64,000 nt of DNA from an uncultured Microbacterium sp. (GCF_900078385.1 NZ_FLQR01000008.1:124001-188000); one strand, 5' to 3'. Counted from the first letter of the stretch, positions 1-9,083 are shown. Notes: generated from the sequence alone by a model not told the origin. Made by a program: numbers and translations.

Positions 1-381
1 CAGCGGGTCGGGCCCGAGGTGGCCGACGATGCGGTCCTCGTCGGCGGTGGGCAGGACCTCCACCATCGCGAGCTCGAAGCCGACCGCCTCGGCGCGCGCC
101 GTGCCGACGATCGCGCGGGCTTGGAAAGCGGGTTTCCGCCAGCGTCCACCGGGGCGGTACACGTGCCACTCGCCCTCCATCTTCAGATGGGAGTGCAGCG
201 TGTACGCGCCGATGCGGAGCAGGAGGTGCTTTCCGCGCGGCACCACCTCGCGGACGCGTGCGCCGGTGAGGTCCGCCGTCGCGCTGCCGGGGACACGGAT
301 GTCGAAGCGCGTCACCTCGCCGTCGGCGAGGGCCTCGTGCAGGGTCCGGGCCGTCCGGAAGACGGTGTCGCCCTCAGGCAT
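1..381 (-). CDS. nei: Fpg/Nei-family DNA glycosylase (endonuclease VIII type), N-terminal part
   Basis: Removes oxidised bases from DNA and nicks the abasic site (base-excision repair). The start codon is complete and the gene runs off the left edge, leaving 127 codons. The protein opens with MPEGDTV: after Met removal the Pro is the Schiff-base nucleophile and the next Glu is catalytic in this family. A later RGKHLLLRI segment carries the beta-hairpin lysine. The start overlaps the lhr stop by 8 bases (ATGCCTGA), so the two are translationally coupled. The same lhr-nei pairing is known in mycobacteria (Rv3296-Rv3297). The C-terminal helix-two-turn-helix and zinc finger lie outside the window, so the Fpg versus Nei subclass rests on the start motif and the lhr neighbour. 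Confidence 0.93.
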   Translation of the reverse strand, partial: MPEGDTVFRTARTLHEALADGEVTRFDIRVPGSATADLTGARVREVVPRGKHLLLRIGAYTLHSHLKMEGEWHVYRPGGRWRKPAFQARAIVGTARAEAVGFELAMVEVLPTADEDRIVGHLGPDPL

Positions 382-3300
382 GGCCCGCCGGGGCGGTGCG
401 GGCGCCCGCGCTCGCGCGGCGCAGGGTGAGCCCGCGGGCCGACTCGACGAACCCGGCCTCGCGCAGTGCGCGGCCCGCCGGGGTGCCGTAGACGAACGCG
501 CCCCCGACCTGCTCGATCGTGAGGGTGTCCAGGCGTCGGGCCCGGGCGGTCTCCACGAGGCTGCGGGTCGCGGCGGCGAGCACGTCCTCGTCGTCGGTGA
601 ACGCCAACGCCGAGCGGCCCCCGCGCTCGAGGTACAGCACGAGGGCGCCGTCGACGAGCACGACGAGGCCGCCGGCCTTGCGGCCCGGGCGGTGCGCGAC
701 GCCCTCGAGCGCCGGCCACGACAGCGCGGCGCCGTACGGGTTCGCGGGGTCGGTCGCCGCGAGCGTCCGCGCCGCGAGCGGAGCGGGATCGGCGACGGCG
801 GCGAACTCGCGGAGCCGGTCGACGGTGGCCGAGGTGGCGAACTGCGCCGCGCCCAGCTTCTCGATGAAGTAGCCGCGCCGGCAGTGCCCGGCATCCTCGA
901 AGCCGGCGAGCACGCGGTACGCCTGCGCGAACCCACCGGGAAGCCCCTCGGCCTGCACGGAGCCTCGCGTGACGACGCCGTAGCGTTCCAGCAGCAGGCT
1001 CGCCGCGGCCGCCGCGCGCAGCGCGGGATCGGGTTCGGCGGCGGGCAGCAGCGACCAGCGGCCGCCGACGAGCGTCGGGCGCTGCGGTGCGGTGCGGGGC
1101 GCGGCCGCGAGCGGCGTCCCGCGGAACATCCGGCTGCGCGGCGTCCGGCGCGCGACGCGGTGCGCCTGCGAGCCGCCGCCGAGCAGCGACCGGACCGGCG
1201 CGAACGTGTCGTTGGTGACCCGGCCGCTCCAGGTGAGGTTCCACAGGGCCTCGACGACCGACTGCTCGTTCTCGGCGCCGGTCATGGGCACGAGCTGCGC
1301 CGCGAAGTACGCGCCGCCCGCGGCGAGGGCGTCGAGGATCCGCTGCTCGAACGCGGTCGGCTCCTCCTCCGGCGGCGGGAGGGTCAGTGCGGCGGTGTCG
1401 GCCGGGTGCAGGGCGATCCAGCCGTCGCGTCCGGGGAGCGACCCGTGCCCGGACCAGAGCACTTCGCCGGTGGCGGTGAGTTCGTCGAGCATCGCCGAGG
1501 TGTATCCGGTGACCCGCGAGGGCAGCACGAGCGACTCCCACGCGCTCGCCGGCAGCGGCACGCCGGCCAGCTGCTCGATGGCTGCCAGAACCCCGTCGAC
1601 GCCGTCCAAGGGGCGCGCGAGGTGCTGCCAGACCGGCAGGAAGCGGGCGAAGGCCTCGGGGGCCACGGGCTCCACCGCGCCGCGGATCGCGGCGAGGGAG
1701 CGCAACCGGAGGCGGCGCAGCACCTCGCTGTCGCACCACTCGAGGTCGTCGGTGCCGCCGGCATCCGACCGCTCGGGCAGGAAGAAGCCGCTCGCGATCC
1801 GCCCCTGCGACTCGAGGCGCTGCAGCGCCTGCCGCGCGACGGCCGGCCCGATGCCGAGCCGCTCGGCGACATCGGCCGTGCGGAACGGACCGTGCGTGCG
1901 GGCGTTCCGGGCGACGAGGTCGCTGAGCGGATCGACGACGGGCTCCAGGAACGCCGTCGGGATGCCGACCGGCAGAGCCGCGCCGAGCGCGTCGCGCAGG
2001 CGGCCGGCGTCTTCGATGCCCGCGACCCGCGCGGCGCCGGCGATCGTGACGCGGATGGCGCGGCGCGCCTCGACGAGCGCGTCCAGGAACGCGGTGGCGG
2101 TCGCGAGCGAGGCGGTGTGCTCCGCCGATGCGGCGGGCTCGCCGTCGGCACCGTCCGGGGCGGCGGCGTCGGGTTCCAGGCGCGCGGCGACCTCTGCGGC
2201 ATCGAGCGGCCCGAGCAGCCGCAGCAGATCGGCCACGCCCTCGAGTCCCCGCACACGCCGGGCCGGGTCGAGGCGCTGCACCTCCTGCTCGAACTGCGCG
2301 ATGATGCCGGGGTCGAGGAGCTCGCGCATCTCGACCTTGCCGAGCAGCTCGCTCAGCAGCGCAGGATCGACCGACAGCGCCGCGGCGCGACGCTCGGCGA
2401 GCGGCGAGTCGCCCTCGTACATGAAGGCGCCGACGTAGCCGAACAGCAGGTCGCGGGCGAAGGGGGACGGCTGGCTCGTCGTCGTCTCCACGAGCCGGAT
2501 TCGGCGGTCGCCGATCGACCGCGCGATGCGGAGCAGGGCGGGCAGGTCGTAGACGTCCTGCAGCACTTCGCGCAGGGTCTCGAGGATGATCGGGAACGTC
2601 GGGTGCTTCTTGGCGACCTCGAGCAGCTGCGCCGAGCGCTGCCGCTGCTGCCACAGCGGCGACCGGCGGTTCGGGTTCAGTCGGGGCAGGAGCAGGGCGC
2701 GAGCGGCGCACTCCCGGAACCGCGACGCGAACAGCGCCGACCCGCCCACCTCGTCGGTGACGATCTGCTCCAGCTCGTCGGGGTCGAAGACGAAGAGCTC
2801 GGCGCCGGGCGGCTCCGACTCGGCATCCGGCACGCGTGCGATGATGCCGTCGTCGCTCGCGACCGCCGATCCCTCGACCCCCAGACGCTCCCGAATGCGG
2901 GCATTGACGGCGAGCGCCCAGGGCGCGTGCACATGCATGCCGTACGGGGAATGCAGGATGACGCGCCAGTCGCCGACCTCGTCGCGCGAGCGTTCGACGG
3001 TGAGGGTCCTGTCCGTCGGGAGGCTGCCGGTGGCCTCGCGCTGCTCGGCGAGGTAGGACAGCAGGTTGCCGATCGCGTTGTCGTCGAGGCCGGAGTCGCG
3101 GAGGCGTTCCGACGCCTTCTCGGGGGTCGCGGCGGACACTTCGCGGGAGAACCGGCCGAGCGCCTCGCCGAGCTCCGCGGGGCGACCGAGCCCGTCGCCG
3201 TGCCAGAACGGGAGCTTCCCCGGCTGCCCGAAGGCGGGGAGCACGTTGACGCGGTCATGCGTGATCTCCACGATCCGCCAGCTCGTCGTGCCGAGCGTGA

Positions 3301-5158
3301 AGACGTCGTTGACACGCGACTCGTAGACCATCTCCTCGTCGAGCTCGCCGACGCGGGCGTTGCGGGTCTCGCCCGCGACGAAGACGCCGAAGAGCCCGCG
3401 ATCGGGGATCGTGCCGCCGCTCGTCACGGCGATCCGCTGCGCGCCGGGGCGCCCCGTGAGCGTGCCCTGATCGCGATCCCAGATGACGCGGGGGCGGAGC
3501 TCGGCGAACTCGTCGGACGGGAACCGGCCGGCGAGCAGGTCGAGCGTCGCCTCGTAGGCGGAGCGCGGGAGGGAGCGGAACGGCGCAGAGCGCTTGACGG
3601 TCTCGAACCATCCCTCCACGTCGACCGATCCGGTCGCACACGCGGCGACGGTCTGCTGGGCGAGGATGTCGAGCGGGTTCTGCGGCACCGAGATCGCCTC
3701 GATCTGGCCCGACAGCATCCGCTCGGTCACGACGGCCGTGTGCAGCACGTCGCCGCGATGCTTGGGGAACAGGGCCGCGCGGCTGACCTCGCCCACCTGG
3801 TGCCCCGCGCGCCCGACCCGCTGCAGGCCGGACGCGGCCGACGGGGGTGCTTCGACCTGGATGACGAGGTCCACGGCGCCCATGTCGATGCCGAGCTCGA
3901 GGCTGCTGGTCGCGACGACGCAGCGGAGCACGCCGGACTTCAGCTCGTCCTCCACGATGGCCCGCTGCTCCTTGGACACCGAGCCGTGGTGCGCCTTGGC
4001 GAGGACGGGGTCGGCGCTCGCGCCGGCCTGAGCCTCCCCGATCGCCCCTCCACGCGTCGCATTCGCGCCGCGCGGAGCCTCCGCTCCGTGGGCCCCCATC
4101 GCTGCCGGGACGGCGGCATCCGGCAGGTCGAGGCCGAGCCGCTCGGCGTAGATCTCGTTCAGTCGCCCCGTGAGGCGTTCGGCGAGGCGCCGGGAGTTGG
4201 AGAACACGATGGTGGACCGGTGCGCGAGGATCCGGTCGACGATGGCCTCCTCGACGTGCGGCCACACCGAGCCGGTGATCTCCGTCGTCTGCGGCGGGGT
4301 GTACCAGGCGCTGTCCCCGTCGCCGTCCTCATCGTCCTTCGACTCGTCCTTCTGGTCCGGCGCGGTCGCGGTGCCGGGCGGCGGAGGAGGGTTGAGCATG
4401 TCGTCGATCGGAACCACGACCGAGAGGTCGAAGGCCTTCGTGGCCCGCGGCGCGACGATCTCGACGGGCGCCGCCCCGCCGAGGAAGCGCGCGACCTCGT
4501 CGATGGGACGGACCGTCGCGGACAGTCCGATGCGTTGCGCGGGTGCGGCGAGCAGGTCGTCGAGCCGCTCGAGGCTGACGGCCAGGTGCGCGCCGCGCTT
4601 GGTCGCGGCGACGGCGTGCACCTCGTCGACGATGACCGTGTGGATGCCGCGCAGAGTCTCGGACGCCTGCGACGTGAGCATGAGGTACAGCGACTCGGGG
4701 GTCGTGATGAGGATGTCGGGCGGGTCGGCGACGAGTTTGCGGCGGTCCGCGGATGTCGTGTCCCCCGAGCGCACACCGACCGTGACCTCCGGCACGGCGA
4801 TGCCGAGGCGTCGCGCGGACTGCCCGATCCCGACGAGCGGGGAGCGGAGGTTGCGCTCCACGTCGACGCCGAGCGCCTTCAGCGGTGAGATGTAGAGGAC
4901 GCGCGTGCGCGGCGGTCGGTCCTCCTTCTTCTGCTTCCGCGGCGGCGCAGGGGCGGCGTCCTTCTCGTGGAAGATGCGGTCGATGGCCCACAGGAAGGCC
5001 GAGAGCGTCTTGCCCGACCCCGTCGGTGCCACGACGAGGGCGTGGCGGCCGGCTGAGATGGCATCCCATGCGCCCGTCTGCGCGTCCGTCGGCCGCGCGA
5101 AGGCGGAGCGGAACCAGTCCTGCGTCGCGGGACCGAATCGCTCGAGCACATGGGCCAT
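374..5158 (-). CDS. lhr: ATP-dependent DNA helicase Lhr (large helicase-related, 1594 aa)
   Basis: Superfamily 2 3'-5' ssDNA translocase and RNA:DNA helicase used in DNA repair. Visible motifs: Walker A APTGSGKT (about 44-51), DEVH box (178-181), SAT motif III (213-215), then helicase motifs V/VI (ATSSLELGIDMG and QRVGRAGHQ). The length fits the full-size actinobacterial form, with the Lhr core followed by a long C-terminal domain. Two low-complexity inserts rich in Pro, Asp and Ala lie between the RecA lobes (about 255-295 and 350-385). They look like disordered loops. The start has a GGGGGAAG purine run upstream. The long open frame on the opposite strand here is a composition artefact. Confidence 0.97.
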   Translation of the reverse strand: MAHVLERFGPATQDWFRSAFARPTDAQTGAWDAISAGRHALVVAPTGSGKTLSAFLWAIDRIFHEKDAAPAPPRKQKKEDRPPRTRVLYISPLKALGVDVERNLRSPLVGIGQSARRLGIAVPEVTVGVRSGDTTSADRRKLVADPPDILITTPESLYLMLTSQASETLRGIHTVIVDEVHAVAATKRGAHLAVSLERLDDLLAAPAQRIGLSATVRPIDEVARFLGGAAPVEIVAPRATKAFDLSVVVPIDDMLNPPPPPGTATAPDQKDESKDDEDGDGDSAWYTPPQTTEITGSVWPHVEEAIVDRILAHRSTIVFSNSRRLAERLTGRLNEIYAERLGLDLPDAAVPAAMGAHGAEAPRGANATRGGAIGEAQAGASADPVLAKAHHGSVSKEQRAIVEDELKSGVLRCVVATSSLELGIDMGAVDLVIQVEAPPSAASGLQRVGRAGHQVGEVSRAALFPKHRGDVLHTAVVTERMLSGQIEAISVPQNPLDILAQQTVAACATGSVDVEGWFETVKRSAPFRSLPRSAYEATLDLLAGRFPSDEFAELRPRVIWDRDQGTLTGRPGAQRIAVTSGGTIPDRGLFGVFVAGETRNARVGELDEEMVYESRVNDVFTLGTTSWRIVEITHDRVNVLPAFGQPGKLPFWHGDGLGRPAELGEALGRFSREVSAATPEKASERLRDSGLDDNAIGNLLSYLAEQREATGSLPTDRTLTVERSRDEVGDWRVILHSPYGMHVHAPWALAVNARIRERLGVEGSAVASDDGIIARVPDAESEPPGAELFVFDPDELEQIVTDEVGGSALFASRFRECAARALLLPRLNPNRRSPLWQQRQRSAQLLEVAKKHPTFPIILETLREVLQDVYDLPALLRIARSIGDRRIRLVETTTSQPSPFARDLLFGYVGAFMYEGDSPLAERRAAALSVDPALLSELLGKVEMRELLDPGIIAQFEQEVQRLDPARRVRGLEGVADLLRLLGPLDAAEVAARLEPDAAAPDGADGEPAASAEHTASLATATAFLDALVEARRAIRVTIAGAARVAGIEDAGRLRDALGAALPVGIPTAFLEPVVDPLSDLVARNARTHGPFRTADVAERLGIGPAVARQALQRLESQGRIASGFFLPERSDAGGTDDLEWCDSEVLRRLRLRSLAAIRGAVEPVAPEAFARFLPVWQHLARPLDGVDGVLAAIEQLAGVPLPASAWESLVLPSRVTGYTSAMLDELTATGEVLWSGHGSLPGRDGWIALHPADTAALTLPPPEEEPTAFEQRILDALAAGGAYFAAQLVPMTGAENEQSVVEALWNLTWSGRVTNDTFAPVRSLLGGGSQAHRVARRTPRSRMFRGTPLAAAPRTAPQRPTLVGGRWSLLPAAEPDPALRAAAAASLLLERYGVVTRGSVQAEGLPGGFAQAYRVLAGFEDAGHCRRGYFIEKLGAAQFATSATVDRLREFAAVADPAPLAARTLAATDPANPYGAALSWPALEGVAHRPGRKAGGLVVLVDGALVLYLERGGRSALAFTDDEDVLAAATRSLVETARARRLDTLTIEQVGGAFVYGTPAGRALREAGFVESARGLTLRRASAGARTAPAGHA

Positions 5159-5297
5159 GACCCCATCTTCCCCCTGACCGCGGACACCTGGGCGGGGGTT
5201 GCGTCGGCGTGCGGTTCCGTGCCGTTCGGCCCCGCGGGTCCACGGCCCGGGCTATGGTGGGGGATTCGCCGTCGACCGCCGGCGGGAGGGAGCAGCC

Positions 5298-5696
5298 GTG
5301 CAGAACCAGACCGACCGGGTGTGGATGACCCCCGCGACCCTCGCCTCGCTCGAGGCGGAACTCGCAACGCTGCGTGACGACGACCGGGCCCGCGCCGTCG
5401 AGGTGCGCGAGCTGATCCGCCGCGCCGAGGTCGGCGCGAAGCCCGACGACGGCCTCGTCGAGCCGGGCATGACCGTCACGGTGCGCTTCGACCGTGACGG
5501 CTCCACGGAGACCTTCCTGCTCGGCAGCCGCGATCTCGTCCGGCAGGATGCCGGCGTCGAGGTCGACGTGTATTCGCCCACCTCGCCGCTCGGCGCCGCC
5601 ATCACCGGCCGCTACGTCGGCGACGGCGTGACGTTCGAGGCGCCCAACGGCGCGTCGCTGGCCGTGACCGTCGTCGCCGCCGTCCCCTACGTCTGA
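5298..5696 (+). CDS. GreA/GreB C-terminal-domain-like protein (132 aa)
   Basis: Small protein that resembles transcript-cleavage factors. It has a helical segment (about 8-50, rich in Ala, Glu and Arg) and a C-terminal beta domain with VEPGMTVTVRF and SPTSPLGAAITGRYVGD, the pattern of the FKBP-like GreA/GreB C-terminal domain that docks on RNA polymerase. The N-terminal coiled coil is much shorter than in GreA (about 158 aa) and the acidic tip is not evident, so RNA cleavage activity is doubtful. A GTG start at 5298 is preferred over the upstream ATG at 5199 because GGGAGGGA sits seven bases before it. It is divergent from lhr. A TATGGT hexamer at 5253-5258 is a possible -10. Confidence 0.75.
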   Translation: MQNQTDRVWMTPATLASLEAELATLRDDDRARAVEVRELIRRAEVGAKPDDGLVEPGMTVTVRFDRDGSTETFLLGSRDLVRQDAGVEVDVYSPTSPLGAAITGRYVGDGVTFEAPNGASLAVTVVAAVPYV

Positions 5697-5706
5697 CCGC
5701 GCGGAC

Positions 5707-7401
5707 TCACGCGAGGCTCACCTCCGACAGCGACCCTGACCGCAGCTCGAGCGCCAGATCGACGCCCAGACGGCGCAGGAACGCGTCGTCGTGGCTCACG
5801 ACGAGCACTGCGCCGCGGTAGGCGGCCAGCGCGTCGACCAGCTGGTCGACGGTGTCGAGGTCGAGGTTGTTGGTCGGCTCGTCCAGCACGAGCAGCTGCG
5901 GGGGCGGGTCGGCCAGCAGCAGCCGGGCCAGGGCGACGCGGAACCGCTCGCCGCCGGAGAGCGCCGCGACGGGGCGGAGCGCGGCATCCCCGCGGATGAG
6001 GAATCGCGCGAGCCGGTTCCGCAGCTCGACGTCGCCGACACCCGGCGCCGCGGAGCGCACGTTCTGGAGGACCGATCCCGCCTCGTCGAGACCGTCGACG
6101 CGCTGCGACAGGTAGCCGATCCGGTCGGTGTGGGCCTCGGCCGACGCGCCGGGTGTGTCATAACTCCGCCTGGACGCGGTCCGTTCGGCGTCATCCGGTG
6201 CCTCCGCGCGTGCAGAGGCGGAGTTGTGAACCGCCTCCCCGCCCGCCGCGGGACCGGCCGAGGCGAGGAGTCGCTCGACGAGCGTCGTCTTGCCGGCGCC
6301 GTTGGGGCCGAGGAGCGCGACGCGCTCCGGGCCCTGGACGATCCACGACCTCGAGGCGTCGCGGACGGTCGCGATGCGGCGCCCCGCCGAGACCGCGGGA
6401 TCCGGCAGATCGATGCGCACGGCGTCGTCGTCGCGCACGCGCCGATCCGCCGCGTCGTGCGCGGCCCGGGCCGCGGCCTCCTTGCCGGAGGCCTCGACCC
6501 GCAGCCGCCCGGCCGAGACCTGCGCCGCGCGCTTGCGCGCGTTCGCGACGATCCCGGGCACCCGCTTCTCCGCCGCCGCCTTCTGCCCCATCGCCGCCCG
6601 CGAGGCGAGCACCGACTCCTGATGGATCCGGTCGCGCTTCTCGCGGCGGACGAGCTGCGCAGCCGCCGACTCGGCGTGCCGCGCCGCGGCCTGCTCGGCA
6701 TCGAGCCACTCGCGCCATGCCGTGTACGGGCCGCCGAAGACGGACAGCTCGTTGTCGTACAGCTCCGCGGTGTCGTCCATGAGGTCGAGCAGCGCGGTGT
6801 CGTGGCTCACGACGACGAGCGTCCCGCGCCAGCCGCGCACGAGATCGTGCACGCGGCGACGGGCGTCCCGGTCGAGGTTGTTGGTCGGCTCGTCGAGGAG
6901 GGCGATCGGCGCCCCGCGCAGGCGGACGCCGATGAGCGCCGCGAGGACGCCCTCGCCCCCCGAGAGCTCGCCGATCCGACGATCGAGCGCATCCGCGGGA
7001 AGACCGGCCTCGGCCAGGGCCGCCGTCGCGCGCGCCTCGACGTCCCAGTCGTCGCCGACCGCGTCGAAGTGACGCGGGTCGACGTCGCCGGACTCGATGG
7101 CGCGGACCGCGTCGAGCGCGGTCGCGACGCCGAGGGCGTCGGCGACCCGCCGATCCACGTCGAGCGTGAGCCGCTGCGGCAGCAGGTCGACGGCGCCGGT
7201 GCGGGCGATCGCGCCGTCGGTGGGTTCGAGCGTTCCCGCGATGAGCTTCAGCAGCGTGGTCTTGCCGGACCCGTTCCGGCCGACGAGGCCGGTGCGTCCC
7301 GCGCCGAACGCGCCGGACAGGCCGCGCAGCGCGGCGGTGCCGTCCGGCCAGGTGAAGGTGACGCGGTCGAGTGTGACCGCGGACGTGAGTGTGGTGGGCA
7401 T
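5707..7401 (-). CDS. ABC-F family ATPase (ribosome-associated, antibiotic-resistance type possible)
   Basis: Duplicated ATP-binding protein without membrane segments, 564 aa. The first cassette has [12 protein letters not shown], the signature LSGGEG and [10 protein letters not shown]. The second has GPNGAGKTT (about 365-373), [13 protein letters not shown] and [11 protein letters not shown]. Two soluble cassettes joined by an Arg/Lys/Ala-rich linker define ABC-F, whose members bind the ribosomal E site and act in translation quality control or protection against antibiotics. The second cassette has an unusual insert at about residues 391-415, encoded by a palindromic DNA repeat. The gene is preceded by a 210-base leader with a short ORF and hairpins, which suits drug-inducible expression. 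Which subfamily it belongs to cannot be settled by eye. Confidence 0.93.
   Translation of the reverse strand: MPTTLTSAVTLDRVTFTWPDGTAALRGLSGAFGAGRTGLVGRNGSGKTTLLKLIAGTLEPTDGAIARTGAVDLLPQRLTLDVDRRVADALGVATALDAVRAIESGDVDPRHFDAVGDDWDVEARATAALAEAGLPADALDRRIGELSGGEGVLAALIGVRLRGAPIALLDEPTNNLDRDARRRVHDLVRGWRGTLVVVSHDTALLDLMDDTAELYDNELSVFGGPYTAWREWLDAEQAAARHAESAAAQLVRREKRDRIHQESVLASRAAMGQKAAAEKRVPGIVANARKRAAQVSAGRLRVEASGKEAAARAAHDAADRRVRDDDAVRIDLPDPAVSAGRRIATVRDASRSWIVQGPERVALLGPNGAGKTTLVERLLASAGPAAGGEAVHNSASARAEAPDDAERTASRRSYDTPGASAEAHTDRIGYLSQRVDGLDEAGSVLQNVRSAAPGVGDVELRNRLARFLIRGDAALRPVAALSGGERFRVALARLLLADPPPQLLVLDEPTNNLDLDTVDQLVDALAAYRGAVLVVSHDDAFLRRLGVDLALELRSGSLSEVSLA
6158..6229. repeat. Palindromic element inside the ABC-F gene
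   Basis: Two 14-base arms, TCATAACTCCGCCT (6158-6171) and AGGCGGAGTTGTGA (6216-6229), are inverted with one mismatch around a 44-base centre. The element is in frame and encodes Ser/Ala/Arg-rich residues between Walker A and the Q-loop of the second cassette, where ABC-F proteins normally have a short loop. It resembles a REP-type unit that inserted without breaking the frame. Confidence 0.7.
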
Positions 7402-7408
7402 GGTGTCT

Positions 7409-7434
7409 CCGTGTCGGTGGGTGCACTGACACGG
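7409..7434 (-). promoter_or_regulatory. Hairpin abutting the ABC-F ribosome binding site
   Basis: CCGTGTC (7409-7415) pairs with GACACGG (7428-7434). In the mRNA the 3' arm runs directly into GGAGACACC-ATG, so the stem would partly mask the Shine-Dalgarno sequence of the ABC-F gene. There is no U-tract, so control at translation fits better than termination. Confidence 0.5.
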
Positions 7435-7477
7435 GGATGCCGAACGGCCGGGATTCCCGGGAGGAGGACGGCGGGTC

Positions 7478-7510
7478 GACGTGTCAGCGCGGATGGTGCG
7501 CGAACACGTC
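7478..7510 (-). promoter_or_regulatory. Leader hairpin upstream of the ABC-F gene
   Basis: In the minus-strand transcript GACGTGT pairs with ACACGTC, and an inner CGCG pairs with CGCG around a CACCATC loop. This is the strongest fold in the leader and lies between the short upstream ORF and the hairpin at the start codon. Confidence 0.5.
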
Positions 7511-7544
7511 AGACCCTCGGAGGAGGGGACGGCTCAGCGCGGAA

Positions 7545-7574
7545 TCACAGCGCGGTGGCGTCGATACCCTTCAA
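7545..7574 (-). CDS. Possible leader peptide of the ABC-F gene (9 codons)
   Basis: A TTG start, nine codons (MKGIDATAL) and TGA, with AAGGAAG four bases upstream. It sits about 37 bases into the predicted transcript. Leader peptides of this size control many erm and ABC-F resistance genes through drug-induced stalling. The peptide has no sequence I recognise as a known arrest motif. Confidence 0.35.
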   Translation of the reverse strand: MKGIDATAL

Positions 7575-7610
7575 CGGTCTTCCTTCACACTCGGGGACGA
7601 GAACTCGGCA

Positions 7611-7639
7611 ACGGTATGCGACACCGCATCCGCTGTCAA
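7611..7639 (-). promoter_or_regulatory. Promoter of the ABC-F gene
   Basis: On the minus strand, -35 TTGACA (7634-7639), a 17-base spacer and TACCGT as -10 (7611-7616). The -35 is a perfect consensus. It lies just after the stop of the upstream esterase gene and implies a leader of about 200 bases. Confidence 0.65.
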
Positions 7640-7641
7640 GA

Positions 7642-8307
7642 TCAGCCGTCGAGCCGCTCGAGCTGCTTGTCCAGGAACACCCGCACGTCGCGCAGCTCGT
7701 CCTCCGACACGCTGTGCGTGAGCCCGGGGTACACCCGGCCGCTCAGTTCCACCCGCCCCGGCAGCCAGTCCACGCTGTGCTCGACGAGCGCGAGCGGGAT
7801 GGTCTCGTCGTGCGATCCGCGCCCCCAGAACACCGGCGGGCGCGCCGCGGCGAGGTCGGCATCCGATGCCAGCGCGCCCGGCGCGACGTACCCCGACAGG
7901 TTCACGGCGAAGTCGATGCCGTGGGGCCGCAGGCGCAGCGCCTGCAGCGCGACGGCGGCGCCCTGGGAGAAGCCGAGCAGGCCCACCGGCGCCTCCTCGG
8001 CGACGCCGTCCAGCCACCGCAGCAGCTCGTCCGCGGCCGTCGTGATCCGGCTCGGGTCGCGGCCGTCGAGCCCCTCGATCGGATACCACGAGTAGCCCGG
8101 CATGGGGAACGGCGGCGGCAGGGGAGCCCGCACGGCCGCGACGACGAACCGCTCCGGAAGGTACGGCACGAGGCTGAACAGGTCGCGCTCGTCGGACCCG
8201 TAGCCGTGCAGCAGCACGAGCAGCGGACGGCCCGCGCGTTCTGCCGGCTCGACCGACCACAGCACCGCCGTGGGATCGAGGGCGGAGGGGGATGCCATGG
8301 CATCCAT
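7642..8307 (-). CDS. Alpha/beta hydrolase, phospholipase/carboxylesterase family
   Basis: Serine esterase of the Abhydrolase_2 (YpfH/EstB-like) family, 221 aa, cytoplasmic with no signal peptide. The oxyanion segment LLHGYGSDE lies at 32-40, the nucleophile Ser114 is in GFSQGAA, Asp167 is in GSHDETIP and His198 is in GLTHSV, so the catalytic triad is intact. These enzymes hydrolyse short acyl esters or lysophospholipids; the substrate cannot be told from sequence. The start at 8307 (MDAMASPS) is chosen; ATG at 8298 is an equally good alternative because no clear ribosome binding site decides. It is divergent from the Nudix-like gene. Confidence 0.9.
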   Translation of the reverse strand: MDAMASPSALDPTAVLWSVEPAERAGRPLLVLLHGYGSDERDLFSLVPYLPERFVVAAVRAPLPPPFPMPGYSWYPIEGLDGRDPSRITTAADELLRWLDGVAEEAPVGLLGFSQGAAVALQALRLRPHGIDFAVNLSGYVAPGALASDADLAAARPPVFWGRGSHDETIPLALVEHSVDWLPGRVELSGRVYPGLTHSVSEDELRDVRVFLDKQLERLDG

Positions 8308-8357
8308 CTTCGCAGGGAGGTCCGACGGCGGGTCCGCCCCCCGACGGGGGTTCGGGG

Positions 8358-8363
8358 TATACA
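8358..8363 (+). promoter_or_regulatory. -10 box of a leaderless promoter
   Basis: TATACA followed by six bases and then the ATG of the Nudix-like gene. No Shine-Dalgarno sequence is present, so transcription probably starts at the A of the start codon. Confidence 0.5.
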
Positions 8364-8369
8364 TGAGGC

Positions 8370-9038
8370 ATGGCCGTCCGCACCCCCGATCCCGATCCGA
8401 ACGAGCGCGACGACGACGGCGAGCCCCGCGACCCGCTGCGTGGGCTCGACTCGACGTTCGACCGCCCGGGGCATCCCGGCGGCGAGAGCTCGTTCGGCTC
8501 GCCCGGAGGGGGAGCGGCGGGCAACCCCGCCTGGCTCTCCGACATCGAACTCGCCGAAGCACGCCGCCGCCTCCCCATGCTCTACGTCGAGGCGGTCCCG
8601 GTGCGCACCGACGGGATGGGCGCCGTGACCGAGGTCGGCATCCTCCTGAGGGCCACCCCCGTCGGCGAGATCACCCGCTCGATCGTCTCCGGCCGGGTCC
8701 GCTACGGCGAGCCGGTGCGGGACGCCCTGTTCCGGCACCTGGAGAACGACCTCGGCCCCATGGCGTTCCCGCTCCTCCCGCCGCAGCCGGTGCCCTTCAC
8801 CGTCGCCGAGTACTTCCCGATCCCCGGCGTGAGCGCCTTCCACGACGACCGCCAGCACGCCGTCTCGCTCGCCTTCGTCGTGCCGGTCACGGGGACGTGC
8901 GAGCCCCGGCAGGACGCGCTCGAGGTCACCTGGATGTCGCCGGAGGAGGCGTGCTCGGACAGCCTGGCCGCCGAGATGGAGGGCGGACGCTCGACGCTCG
9001 TGCGGCTCGCGCTCGCCTCGGTCGGCGCCCTGCGCTGA
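8370..9038 (+). CDS. Nudix-fold protein with degenerate Nudix box (DUF4916-like)
   Basis: 222 aa. A disordered, Asp/Pro/Gly-rich N-terminus (1-52) precedes a Nudix-like alpha/beta domain. The Nudix box GX5EX7REUXEEXGU can be traced from Gly108 to Pro130, but the segment that should read REUXEEXGU reads RHLENDLGP: the first Glu is His and the two metal-binding Glu are Asn and Asp. Hydrolase activity is therefore uncertain, and a binding or regulatory role is possible. It resembles the actinobacterial DUF4916 group. The start follows a leaderless promoter. It is followed, tail to tail, by the threonine aldolase gene 45 bases away. Confidence 0.8.
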   Translation: MAVRTPDPDPNERDDDGEPRDPLRGLDSTFDRPGHPGGESSFGSPGGGAAGNPAWLSDIELAEARRRLPMLYVEAVPVRTDGMGAVTEVGILLRATPVGEITRSIVSGRVRYGEPVRDALFRHLENDLGPMAFPLLPPQPVPFTVAEYFPIPGVSAFHDDRQHAVSLAFVVPVTGTCEPRQDALEVTWMSPEEACSDSLAAEMEGGRSTLVRLALASVGALR

Positions 9039-9083
9039 GCCGCGTCGCGACCACCGCACCGACCACCGCGGATCAGGCGCTCA

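Noticed and set aside
29..4888. A 1619-residue open frame opposite lhr
   Set aside because: Arg/Ala/Gly-rich composition, no domain, and fully antisense to a clear helicase gene. Long shadow frames are expected at this GC content.
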